A stretch of DNA of 37,134 nucleotides. Source: an uncultured Bacilli bacterium (GTDB lineage Bacteria > Bacillota_I > Bacilli_A > RF39 > UBA660). A model generated the notes under the pieces. The model was not told the origin of the DNA. It made no database searches and was given only the letters and a program-made list of their open reading frames with translations. The stretch is taken from NCBI GenBank assembly GCA_934085565.1, contig CAKOHG010000008.1, positions 1 through 37,134 on the forward strand. The letters run 5' to 3'. Positions 15,639 to 23,833 of the stretch are shown here, piece by piece (position 1 is the first letter of the stretch; each line of letters begins with the position of its first letter). The translations under genes were made by a program, and so were the position numbers.

Positions 15639-16988
15639 TTAGTTCACAACATATGGATCATTCATGGTACCACTTCCTGTAATCGTGACATCGGAACGAA
15701 TATTTATGACTGGACGAAGACCATAAGTACCATCTGCATCATGATCATCAAGACCTCCATAGTCATATACACCAAACAAGCGTGCCGTCCAATAGTTACG
15801 GTCGAAAGGATTATAACCTCCTGCTGGTGTCATAGTCCAAAATGTGTTTCCTGTTATTAAATAACTTCCATTATTTTTTTTCGTATGATTATAGCCGCCA
15901 TCAAATATGCCGCCAGCATGACCGGCTAACATAACTTCATCGGCTGTGATTAAGCCGATTGGATAGGTTGATTTTTTATTGCCACTTGATGCACTTGAAA
16001 TTGTATAATAGTCACTGACATTGATACAAGTAAGCGTTGGTGTACTTTCCTCTACTCTTAAATATGCTTTATTATATGTGCTAATTGTTCCTGCTCCAAC
16101 TCCACTTTGTAAATTCAAAGTAGATCGATCACCGCAAAAACCCACATTTGTATCTAATTTTGAAGCATAACTAACTAATTTATCTGTATAAAACTTATCC
16201 ACATTTGTTTTAATTTTTGAAGATATTCCTGTACCATGAGCTTCGCCTGATGTATACATATAGCCTACGTACATATTGTCATTACAAGCTGTATTAAATT
16301 GAATGTTTCCGTATTGCCTGTCTTCAGAAACTTCACCATTACCATGAACACTGGTTCCATCATAAATAATTCTGATAGAACCATTACTATTGATACGTAT
16401 AATTCGCCAGTAATATCCAGCAAATTTTACATAATTATTTTCCACAGAACCACGGTAGTAATAAGTTGGATTACCATCATAGTCGGTTGTTTCATATATT
16501 CCTTTTTCATGTGATTCGCATGATTCATCATCACACGCTGATTTTGTAAAATCAGGAGTATATGTATTGACTTCTATATTACCCAAAGCAGTGAAAACTG
16601 TTTTGGAAGTTTTATTAAAATACAAAGTACACTTGGTTCTGGTATTATCAGTTTCATTATAGTTGTGGTAATCACCAATGAACTTCCAGCCAGCGTTGTC
16701 CCATGTAGGAATCACACCATTATTACAGTTTGATTTTTCTGTGTCTAATGTATACCCTGTATTTTGAGATGGCATATTTCTTGAAATGATCTCATCAATA
16801 TAGTAAGCAAAATAGATATCTCCTGGATCTTCTACCGTGCCGTTTATCACATCAAAATTTTTGCTTTCTTCATAATAAGCATAACTCGGATATAAAATTA
16901 GATATCCTGCTATTATTCCTAATAAAAAAAACAAAAAAAAGATTATTATTTTTTTATAATTTATTTGCTTAAATTTTTTTAAAGACAT
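15639..16988 (-). CDS. Phase-variable surface protein B (paralogue of A)
   Basis: 449 residues with the same plan as surface protein A: a basic start, transmembrane segment (about 13-34), SYAYYEESKNF, the EDPGDIYFAYYID block, the nearly identical core about residues 145-232, a divergent middle, then FWTMTPAGG and GLRPVINIRSDVTITGSG at the C-terminus. Cysteines are conserved in the core (ACDDESCES) and in GFCGDRS. The start has GTGGTGA seven bases upstream. The promoter carries ten Gs. Gene A starts about 75 bp beyond its stop without a clear terminator between, so read-through from B into A is possible. Confidence 0.8.
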   Translation of the reverse strand: MSLKKFKQINYKKIIIFFLFFLLGIIAGYLILYPSYAYYEESKNFDVINGTVEDPGDIYFAYYIDEIISRNMPSQNTGYTLDTEKSNCNNGVIPTWDNAGWKFIGDYHNYNETDNTRTKCTLYFNKTSKTVFTALGNIEVNTYTPDFTKSACDDESCESHEKGIYETTDYDGNPTYYYRGSVENNYVKFAGYYWRIIRINSNGSIRIIYDGTSVHGNGEVSEDRQYGNIQFNTACNDNMYVGYMYTSGEAHGTGISSKIKTNVDKFYTDKLVSYASKLDTNVGFCGDRSTLNLQSGVGAGTISTYNKAYLRVEESTPTLTCINVSDYYTISSASSGNKKSTYPIGLITADEVMLAGHAGGIFDGGYNHTKKNNGSYLITGNTFWTMTPAGGYNPFDRNYWTARLFGVYDYGGLDDHDADGTYGLRPVINIRSDVTITGSGTMNDPYVVN

Positions 16989-17017
16989 AAAAAAATCACC
17001 ACAGTTTCCCTATGATG

Positions 17018-17049
17018 ATTATAACAGATACCCCCCCCCCGACTGTCAA
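17018..17049 (-). promoter_or_regulatory. G-tract (G10) phase-variable promoter of surface protein B
   Basis: Minus strand: -35 TTGACA at 17044-17049, GTC, ten Gs (17031-17040), TATCTGT, -10 TATAAT at 17018-17023. Spacer 20 nt. Flanks are nearly identical to the gene A promoter over about 55 bp, but the G tract differs by one, as expected of an unstable homopolymer. Confidence 0.8.
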
Positions 17050-17063
17050 GAGGGATTTTTATT

Positions 17064-17315
17064 TTGAGTGACGATCTAAAATTTTTTTGTACAAAAAAAC
17101 TTAGAAATATCCAACATTATAATGGATTTCCTAAGTTTTATGTAGCTAAACAAATTGGTATTACCTTTCAAGGCTACTGCAATATGCCATCACCTCTGTT
17201 GGTAGACCATTATTCTTCTTTAGAAATTATTCGGCTTTTGTGTAATTTTTTTGAAGTAGAACCGATTTGTTTTTCTAAGAAGAAAAAAGTGATAAAGAGC
17301 CAAGCTACACTGTAA
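17064..17315 (+). CDS. Small XRE/Cro-like helix-turn-helix protein (tentative)
   Basis: 83 residues if translation starts at TTG 17064, with AGAGGG about nine bases upstream; no ATG start is available. FYVAKQIGITFQGYCNM followed by SSLEIIRLLCNFFEVEPICF has the order of helix 2-3 and helix 4-5 of Cro/CI-type domains (A-x-x-x-G-I-T ... L-x-x-x-F-x-V), and the tail is Lys-rich. A bidirectional terminator follows. It is divergent from the G-tract promoter of surface protein B, a typical place for a local regulator. The non-ATG start and short length leave open that it is a remnant. Confidence 0.45.
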   Translation: MSDDLKFFCTKKLRNIQHYNGFPKFYVAKQIGITFQGYCNMPSPLLVDHYSSLEIIRLLCNFFEVEPICFSKKKKVIKSQATL

Positions 17316-17336
17316 TTATACTATGAAGATTTTAAA

Positions 17337-17373
17337 AACAGTTAACCATGCATGGTTAACTGTTAATTTTTTA
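17337..17373. terminator. Bidirectional terminator (28-bp perfect palindrome)
   Basis: A perfect palindrome at 17337-17364 with half-site AACAGTTAACCATG and no loop beyond the centre. On plus it is followed by AATTTTTTA, on minus by TTTTTAAAATC. It separates the small plus-strand HTH gene from the ABC permease stop codon. Confidence 0.75.
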
Positions 17374-19872
17374 TATATTTTCATCTTTTAAAGCTTCTAA
17401 AATATTTTCTTTTTTTATCTTCTTTGCAGAATATAAAGTTGTTACGAAAATTAAAACGAAGACACCGAAGATAGCTAAAACAATAGCTTTATATGGAATA
17501 ATAATATGGCCGAAATCATAAAGACCATCCGTACTTAAATTGATTAGATAAATCATAATGAATGAAACAGGTAAAGAATAAAGAAGAGATTTAAATCCAA
17601 AGAAGAAACTTTCAAAGAAAAGCATTCTGTTAAAGCCTTTTGGACTTAAGCCAATACTTCTTAACATAGCAAATTCTTTTTTTCTTAAATGGATACTAGT
17701 ATAAATCGTATTAAAGACACTTGTCACCCCTATTAAAGTAACAAGAGTAATGAAGCCATAAAACAATATTTTTAAAGCTAACATGGTATCATTCATTTGT
17801 TTTAATTCTATCTTTGGAGCATAGAAAGTAACGTCTTTATCATTTTTATAACTTTCAGACAATTCATTATATAATTTCTCATAGTCATTACTAAAAGCAT
17901 AAAGCAAATTCACATCATTATGATAAGTTTTTATTAAAGAACTATTAGAAACCATTTTTGAAGAAACCATAATAACCGGCGTAGACATTTTTAAAGTTGA
18001 AATGAAATCATCTTGTTTGTTGGTCATAACGACGTTGATATCTTCACAGGTAGATTTATCCATATCGCAAATATTTAAAGCTGAAATATTATTTTTAAAA
18101 ACTTCTGTTTGATAACTTTTACGGTTGTTATTACTGAAATCAGTATACGAAGCTTGATTATAGAAAATAGGCATATCTTGGCTAACTCCAAAGTTTTCTT
18201 TAATCTTAGCGAAACTTTCATCATCAAAGACCATAAGTATCGTAGTCATATTTTCTGTATCTCCAATGTAATCTTTATAACTTTCATTTATTAAGGAAGC
18301 TATTTTATTCGTTTTTATATCAAAGTGATAAGATTTCATTTTATAACTATAAGTTACTAAAGGATTTTTTCTTATTTCTTCGATTTTCGCATCATCCGAA
18401 GAAATCGCATATAAATCATAATGAGGGACATCTTCCATATGAACCGCTTTTAGCATTAAACTTAAATAAGTACTAAAAGAAATAAATAAAACAATACTCA
18501 TAAAAAGACTTAATAAAGTAATGCGATATTTTCTCTTATTACGCTTAATATTTTTTAAAGCAATCTCGCCTTCCATTCCAAATAGTTTGAAAATCCACTT
18601 TGGAGTTTTAAATTTTCTTTTAGGAATTTTGATTTCATCATTTTCTCTAATTAAAGAAATAGCACTTACCTTGCTAGCTTTTTTAGCTGGTAAATAAGCA
18701 GAAATAAAAATAGTTACTATCATAAAAATAAGAGGAATGATAACATAAAGAAGATTCACTGTAAAAGTTAAATCTAAACTCATAACGCCTTTCAGAAGAT
18801 GACTTAAAATTAAGACGACAATATAAATTCCTAAGAAAGAACCTAGAATTCCTAGGACTATCCCAATAACGCCAACAATAAAGGCTTCAAAGAAAACAGT
18901 GTAACGAATTTGTTTAGGCGTAGCACCCAAACTAGAGTATAGACCAAAAGATTTTTTTCGTTCCATAGTACTAATGGCAAAAGAATTATAAATAACAATA
19001 ATAGAGCCAAAACTTAATAAAGATAGAACAGTAGTCATAATAATAATTAAAGAAGTATTTACATTATCATAATGACTGACACCATAATAATATAAAAGAA
19101 TGTCATTAGTTTCACATTTAGCTTCTTTTAAAGAAGAACAAATTTCATCAGTATAATCATAAGTTTTCTTAACATTTTTATAGGTGACATAAGTATTATA
19201 ATTTAAAATATTTTGACTATTAAAGGTATAAGCCATATAACCTGGTGCTTGGTAAGATTCAAGGCTACTGCGATTATAAAAACCAACTATTTTATATGTT
19301 TTTGCTTTTTGATTAATTAACTTTTCTTTAATAACTTCTTCATTGTTTTCCTCATCATAAATGGCATATAAGGAAATATCATTATCGGTTACTTCTTCGT
19401 CATCTAGTAATCTTATTCCAATATTTAAAGTAATCGTATCGTTTAACTTATAATTGGTATTTTCTAAATGATTTGGTAAAATGATTTCCTCGTCATTTAA
19501 AGGTAGTCTTCCTGATGTTAATGTTTCTTCCTTAAAAATAGCCTCATCCCCTGAAACAACATAAAGGTATGGTTTATAAAAATTATCAGACTCGATAGGA
19601 GCATAACCTAAAATGCCATAACTATAGTAGTTATCCACATTAACATTTTCTTTGATAACTTCTTTTTCTTTGGTTGTTACATTAAGAAAACTTGCAAAAT
19701 AAGATCCTGAATAACGCATGGCATCTTTTTGCATAGCAGATAAAAAGGTAGATACTAAAAGACCAATTCCAACCATTAAAGCCGTAGATAAAGTAATACC
19801 TATAATGGTTACTAAAGTTCTTTTTTTATTCATAGAAAGATGTTTTAAAGTTAAGCGGTTAAGAATTTTCAT
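17371..19872 (-). CDS. ABC transporter permease, FtsX/MacB type
   Basis: 833 residues. An N-terminal transmembrane segment (about 18-40), a large extracytoplasmic domain (about 45-265) and three helices of a first FtsX domain (about 270-415, with SFGLYSSLGATPKQIRYT) are followed by a second half of the same design (helix near 455, outside domain, and three helices from about 705, with FAMLRSIGLSPKGFNRML). This two-FtsX layout is that of permeases that act in lipoprotein, peptide or toxic-peptide handling (MacB/Vex/YtrF types). Starts one base after the ATPase stop codon; both halves of the transporter are therefore coupled. Substrate unknown. Confidence 0.9.
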   Translation of the reverse strand: MKILNRLTLKHLSMNKKRTLVTIIGITLSTALMVGIGLLVSTFLSAMQKDAMRYSGSYFASFLNVTTKEKEVIKENVNVDNYYSYGILGYAPIESDNFYKPYLYVVSGDEAIFKEETLTSGRLPLNDEEIILPNHLENTNYKLNDTITLNIGIRLLDDEEVTDNDISLYAIYDEENNEEVIKEKLINQKAKTYKIVGFYNRSSLESYQAPGYMAYTFNSQNILNYNTYVTYKNVKKTYDYTDEICSSLKEAKCETNDILLYYYGVSHYDNVNTSLIIIMTTVLSLLSFGSIIVIYNSFAISTMERKKSFGLYSSLGATPKQIRYTVFFEAFIVGVIGIVLGILGSFLGIYIVVLILSHLLKGVMSLDLTFTVNLLYVIIPLIFMIVTIFISAYLPAKKASKVSAISLIRENDEIKIPKRKFKTPKWIFKLFGMEGEIALKNIKRNKRKYRITLLSLFMSIVLFISFSTYLSLMLKAVHMEDVPHYDLYAISSDDAKIEEIRKNPLVTYSYKMKSYHFDIKTNKIASLINESYKDYIGDTENMTTILMVFDDESFAKIKENFGVSQDMPIFYNQASYTDFSNNNRKSYQTEVFKNNISALNICDMDKSTCEDINVVMTNKQDDFISTLKMSTPVIMVSSKMVSNSSLIKTYHNDVNLLYAFSNDYEKLYNELSESYKNDKDVTFYAPKIELKQMNDTMLALKILFYGFITLVTLIGVTSVFNTIYTSIHLRKKEFAMLRSIGLSPKGFNRMLFFESFFFGFKSLLYSLPVSFIMIYLINLSTDGLYDFGHIIIPYKAIVLAIFGVFVLIFVTTLYSAKKIKKENILEALKDENI

Positions 19873-19873
19873 G

Positions 19874-20554
19874 CTATCTTACCCTTTCATCTTTAATAAT
19901 TTGACCATCTTCAATCGAAATAATTCTTTTGGCATGCATGGCAAGTTCCTCATCATGGGTAATCATGATAATAGTTTGTCCATATTTTTGATTTGACATT
20001 TCTAAGAGTTCCATAATTTCTTCACTAGATTTAGAATCCAAATTTCCTGTTGGTTCATCCGCGAGCAGTAAAGCAGGATGATAAATCAAAGATCTTCCGA
20101 TGCTTACTCTTTGTTGCTGACCCCCTGATAATTCATTAGGTAAATGATTTACTCTATTTTGAAGACCTAAAACTTCAATAAGTTCTTGTAAATACTTTTC
20201 ATCTGGTTTCTTACCATCTAATAAGACCGGTAAAGAAATATTTTCTTTGACATTTAAAATAGGAATTAAATTATAAAACTGATAAATAAGTCCCACTTGT
20301 CTACGACGATAAAGAGCTAAACTATTTTCATTTTGAAAAACAATATCTTCCCCTTCGACATAAACATGACCAGATGTAGGTCTTTCTACACCACCTAAAA
20401 TATGAAGAAGAGTCGATTTTCCCGAACCACTTGGTCCCACAATGGCAATAAATTCTCCTTTAGAAACTGAAAAAGAAACATTCTTTAAAGCTTCTACTTT
20501 AGTTTCTTTTGTTCCATAGGTTTTACATAAGTTTTCTACTTTTAACATTTCCAT
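19874..20554 (-). CDS. ABC transporter ATP-binding protein (LolD/MacB family)
   Basis: 226 residues with every NBD motif intact: Walker A GPSGSGKST (40-48), Q-loop Gln92, signature LSGGQQQR (142-149), Walker B LLLADEPTG, and His200 of the H-loop. The short LolD-like form fits the FtsX-type permease downstream. The start ATG has AAAGGAAA upstream. The 60-nt gap before it includes an inverted repeat AGTGAC / GTCACT (20607-20612 and 20630-20635) that overlaps the end of the preceding gene and may tune read-through. Confidence 0.95.
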   Translation of the reverse strand: MEMLKVENLCKTYGTKETKVEALKNVSFSVSKGEFIAIVGPSGSGKSTLLHILGGVERPTSGHVYVEGEDIVFQNENSLALYRRRQVGLIYQFYNLIPILNVKENISLPVLLDGKKPDEKYLQELIEVLGLQNRVNHLPNELSGGQQQRVSIGRSLIYHPALLLADEPTGNLDSKSSEEIMELLEMSNQKYGQTIIMITHDEELAMHAKRIISIEDGQIIKDERVR

Positions 20555-20614
20555 ACAAATTTTCCTTTCTTTGTACTTCCATTTTAACTTATTAATATGA
20601 CATTCCAGTGACTT

Positions 20615-21124
20615 TTAACTTACATTTTTGTCACTTTTACTACGTTTTAAAGAATAATTTTTATATAAATATTCTTGATCAATTTTGCTATCAATAGAAA
20701 GATTTTCATAATTTAAATCATAAATAGGAACGATGTATTCTTCTTCAAAATCAAGACTTTCATGATATAAATCAGAATAGTCCTGTTCGTTTAAATCATC
20801 TTTAATACCATTTAAAATCTGTCCAATATAGCAAGGAAGATGAAATACTAAACGAATAAGCTCATTTTTAGTTAAAATTTTTTCTTTATATTTTAAAATT
20901 AAAAGCTCTGTTAGTTCTTGAACGGTTTGTTCTGAATAATCTTTTTTTAACTTAAAAGAAACAAGATACTGTAATAGTTCTTTTAAATCTTGAGATAAAT
21001 ATTCTTTTTGAGAAAGTTCCTCACTAAAGTCATTAAGCTCTTCCTTGGTCTTTTTTTGTTCAAATTTTTTAAAAATATTAATAATCTTTTCTTGTTCTAT
21101 TTTTTCTTCATCACTCAAAAGCAT
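20615..21124 (-). CDS. Acidic cytoplasmic protein of unknown function in the two-component/ABC operon
   Basis: 169 residues, no signal or membrane segment, mostly charged helix (LSDEEKIEQEKIINIFKKFEQKK..., then repeated L-x-x-L-L segments). No family recognised. It starts one base after the TGA stop of the histidine kinase (TGAAATG), so it is translationally coupled to it and precedes the ABC genes by about 60 nt. The position suggests an accessory to signalling or transport; nothing in the sequence defines a role. Confidence 0.75.
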   Translation of the reverse strand: MLLSDEEKIEQEKIINIFKKFEQKKTKEELNDFSEELSQKEYLSQDLKELLQYLVSFKLKKDYSEQTVQELTELLILKYKEKILTKNELIRLVFHLPCYIGQILNGIKDDLNEQDYSDLYHESLDFEEEYIVPIYDLNYENLSIDSKIDQEYLYKNYSLKRSKSDKNVS

Positions 21125-21125
21125 T

Positions 21126-22322
21126 TCAAATCACACCTTCAAAAAAATGAATTTCAAAGATGGTATATTTACCATATTCACTTTTCACTTTAACCGTGGC
21201 ATTCATTTTATCCAAGATACTTTTGGTTAGGTTAAGGCCTATTCCCACACTATCTTTATTATTTTGACAACGATAGAACCGTTCAAATAAATGTGGTAAG
21301 TCACATTTTTTAATACCCTCGCCATAATCTTTTATTTCCAAACTCACATATATAGGATTTTTCTTCACGGTGATACTTATTTTACCACCATTAAAAGAAT
21401 GTTCACAAGCATTTTTGATGATATTAGTTAAAGCTTCTCCTAACCAATATTTATCCATCGTAATAATAGATTTAGGAATGTCTTTTTCTATTTTTAACTC
21501 TTTAGCAGTTATTAAATAATCTAAATTAAGTAAGGAATTATCAATTACTTTTCTTAAATCATGAGGCTCTTTTTTTAAAGGAATCATACCACTTTCTATC
21601 TGACTTACTTTTAGTAATGTTGTAATTAGAATTTGCATATGATTAATAGTTCTTTCTTGTTCTTTTAAAAAGGCATTCTTTTGTTCTTCTAAAATATTAT
21701 CATATTTTAAAGCATCATTAATAATCGCTAAGCTTGTCAAAGGCGTTTTTAATTGATGAGAAATATCCGCTAAAGTTTTACTTAGCTCTTTCTTTGTTTT
21801 TTCTTCATTGGCTAAAGCATTTTGCAACCTTCTAGTTACTTTTATAATGTCATTTTGCACGGTTGTAAAGTCATCATCCACGACTTTATTAAAATGAATA
21901 TGTTGATCATTATATAAAAGGTTATAAAAATATTCATCTAATAATTGATATTGTTTTTGTTTTTTTCTAACTACCTTTAAATAAAGGAAACTAAAGAAAA
22001 AAGCACTTATTAAAGTAATGAAACCTCCCCCTAAAAAATATTTTTGTTTTATTTTTTTCATAGAGGGTAAATAATCTAGGGATTCTAAGTTTTCTAGGCC
22101 ATACTGCGTTAAAATGTTCGAAGAAGTAAAATTTTCTTTTTTTAAAGCTGCTACAATATCAGATACATTAACCTCACCATTTTGCAAAACCGTTCCTACA
22201 ATCATCTCGTTATTTAAAATGATTTGTTTTTTAAAACAAATATAACTTTTAGAAATGAAAATAAAACTAATGGTAAAGTAAACTAGCAAAAAAAAGCATA
22301 AACTTAATTTTTCTTTTTTCAT
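21126..22322 (-). CDS. Sensor histidine kinase (VncS-like)
   Basis: 398 residues. Two transmembrane helices (about 8-26 and 97-117) enclose a small outside domain of about 70 residues. His189 in ISHQLKTPLTSL is the phosphorylated H-box; the N-box NIIKNACEHS (about 297-306), G1 DYGEGI and G2 GIGLNL follow. An outside loop this size distinguishes it from BceS-type kinases, which lack one. It overlaps the response-regulator stop codon by ATGA, a coupled pair. Likely senses an extracellular or envelope signal and controls the downstream ABC transporter, by analogy with VncRS-Vex and similar systems. Confidence 0.92.
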   Translation of the reverse strand: MKKEKLSLCFFLLVYFTISFIFISKSYICFKKQIILNNEMIVGTVLQNGEVNVSDIVAALKKENFTSSNILTQYGLENLESLDYLPSMKKIKQKYFLGGGFITLISAFFFSFLYLKVVRKKQKQYQLLDEYFYNLLYNDQHIHFNKVVDDDFTTVQNDIIKVTRRLQNALANEEKTKKELSKTLADISHQLKTPLTSLAIINDALKYDNILEEQKNAFLKEQERTINHMQILITTLLKVSQIESGMIPLKKEPHDLRKVIDNSLLNLDYLITAKELKIEKDIPKSIITMDKYWLGEALTNIIKNACEHSFNGGKISITVKKNPIYVSLEIKDYGEGIKKCDLPHLFERFYRCQNNKDSVGIGLNLTKSILDKMNATVKVKSEYGKYTIFEIHFFEGVI

Positions 22323-22987
22323 AAATTATCACCAATTTTGTATCCTAATCCTCGAATAGTTTTAATTATTTTAGGTTCTTTTGCGTCATCTTCAATTTTT
22401 TCTCTTAACCTTTTTATATAAACTGTAAGAGTATTATCATTCACGTATATTTCGTTAACATCCCAAATGTTGGCTAAAATTTCTTCTCTTGTAAAAATTG
22501 TCTTAGGATGGGTCGCAAGCATTAATAATATCTTATATTCCATATTAGTTAAAAAAACTTCTTGATTGTTTTTTAAAACTTTAGCTTCTTTGGGTTCTAT
22601 TACTAAATTTCCTAAGATAATTTGTCTAATTTCTTTACTTTCATTTCTTTTTAAAATATTTTTTATTCTTGAGATTAATTCTCTTGTTTTAAATGGTTTC
22701 GTCACATAATCATAGGCTCCCATATCAAGTCCTTCTACGATTAGAACTTCTTCATCACAAGCGGTTAAACAAATCACCGGAGCCTTATCTTTCCATACTT
22801 TTAGGACTTCAAAACCATGCATATCCGGCAAATTTAAATCAAGCAAAACAAGATCAGCTTTTTCTTTAAAATTTAGAGCGTCTTGTCCATTGGAAACACT
22901 AGAAACTTCAAAACCTTCTTGTTCTAGACAAAACGTAAGTCCCATAACGATGGAACTATCATCTTCTACCATTAAAATTTTTGCCAT
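22319..22987 (-). CDS. OmpR/PhoB-family response regulator
   Basis: 222 residues. The receiver domain has the acidic pocket EDD (8-10), phospho-acceptor Asp50 in LLDLNLPD, Thr74 and Lys96 (TKPF). A winged-helix DNA-binding domain occupies about 130-220 (TNMEYKILLMLA ... TVYIKRLREKI ... IRGLGYKI). GGAGG precedes the ATG. First gene of the unit RR-HK-unknown-ATPase-permease; it most likely activates this operon or its own transporter. Confidence 0.95.
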   Translation of the reverse strand: MAKILMVEDDSSIVMGLTFCLEQEGFEVSSVSNGQDALNFKEKADLVLLDLNLPDMHGFEVLKVWKDKAPVICLTACDEEVLIVEGLDMGAYDYVTKPFKTRELISRIKNILKRNESKEIRQIILGNLVIEPKEAKVLKNNQEVFLTNMEYKILLMLATHPKTIFTREEILANIWDVNEIYVNDNTLTVYIKRLREKIEDDAKEPKIIKTIRGLGYKIGDNL

Positions 22988-23007
22988 ATATCCTCCAACT
23001 TATTTGT

Positions 23008-23016
23008 ATTGTATCA
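23008..23016 (-). promoter_or_regulatory. Extended -10 promoter of the two-component/ABC operon
   Basis: Minus strand TGATACAAT with TACAAT at 23008-23013. No good -35 is visible, only a T-rich run that belongs to the preceding terminator, so an activator (for example the encoded regulator) may be needed. Confidence 0.4.
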
Positions 23017-23025
23017 CGATTTCCA

Positions 23026-23051
23026 TTAAAAAAAATGACGTTTTTGTCATT
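23026..23051 (-). terminator. Terminator of the TasA-like gene
   Basis: Minus-strand hairpin AATGAC / GTCATT (23046-23051 with 23034-23039), loop AAAAAC, then a run of eight T. Confidence 0.75.
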
Positions 23052-23063
23052 CTTTCTAAGAAT

Positions 23064-23747
23064 TTACTCACCCGGTACATAACTTGTAGTTACTGTAATT
23101 TTGCTTTCAAATTGTTTATTCATAGTTTCCGCAATAGCTGGTGTTGTCGGATCCATATATTCTAGTAAATTAAATTCTTTAGTTTCACCAGCATTAATAC
23201 GAACGGTGTACAATTTATAAGCTTTCACACTATCAGTTAAAACTTTTTCTTTATTTTCTTCATTGGCAGTAAGTTTATTTTCATAGATATTAACATCCTC
23301 ATAAGCTCTACTACTTCCTAAAGCAGAATAAACATCTGTCTTTTCTGTCTTGTTCGTTAAAATGCTACTGAAAGACTTACTACCATCATATAATATAACA
23401 GAAACATAAGAATCACTTAGTTGATTTTCACTTTCTAAAACTTCTAGATTGATAACAGCAGAAGCATCTGTGTTACAAACATTTGAAATCGTAAAATGAT
23501 AAGGCGTAGCACTTTTATAAAAGCTTACCAATTCTTTGTCTAAAAGAGGATAGGCACTTGTTAAAGAAATAGGATTTTCATCTTCTAAAGTAAGTTTAAA
23601 ACATGCGGAAGTTGCCACATTAGAATCTTTTTGTTGCAAATTGATACGCCAGTAAGCATAAGATATGCCTATAGCCGCAAGAACAGTAATGAAAACTATT
23701 CCCACTCCTAAGTAAAGATATTTTTTATTTTCTACATTATTTTTCAT
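23064..23747 (-). CDS. Secreted beta-sandwich protein, possibly TasA/camelysin-like
   Basis: 227 residues. A basic N-terminus, one hydrophobic helix (about 10-28) and then the motif ISYAYW resemble the SipW-type signal region of TasA/CalY proteins. The rest is beta-strand rich with two cysteines (SACF, NVCNTD) as in related gut Bacilli proteins. Relatives form fibres or act as surface matrix proteins; assigning that to this one is tentative, and no SipW-like peptidase is visible. The gene is monocistronic, between two terminators; a possible extended -10 (TGATACTAT) lies about 30 bp upstream of the start. Confidence 0.55.
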   Translation of the reverse strand: MKNNVENKKYLYLGVGIVFITVLAAIGISYAYWRINLQQKDSNVATSACFKLTLEDENPISLTSAYPLLDKELVSFYKSATPYHFTISNVCNTDASAVINLEVLESENQLSDSYVSVILYDGSKSFSSILTNKTEKTDVYSALGSSRAYEDVNIYENKLTANEENKEKVLTDSVKAYKLYTVRINAGETKEFNLLEYMDPTTPAIAETMNKQFESKITVTTSYVPGE

Positions 23748-23790
23748 TTTAACGCTCCTATACTATAAGACAATAGTATCATAAATTGAC

Positions 23791-23825
23791 TTAAAAAAAA
23801 AGAAAAATCAAGTTCTTCTTTTTCT
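23791..23825 (-). terminator. Terminator of the 23834 gene
   Basis: Minus-strand hairpin AGAAAAA / TTTTTCT (23819-23825 with 23801-23807), 11-nt loop, followed by eight T. Confidence 0.7.
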
Positions 23826-23833
23826 AATTATCG

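Noticed and set aside
22319..22322. Mycoplasma code (TGA = Trp)
   Set aside because: TGA ends the response regulator, the kinase and pilin-like 2 exactly where the following start codon or ribosome site lies, and Trp is encoded by TGG.
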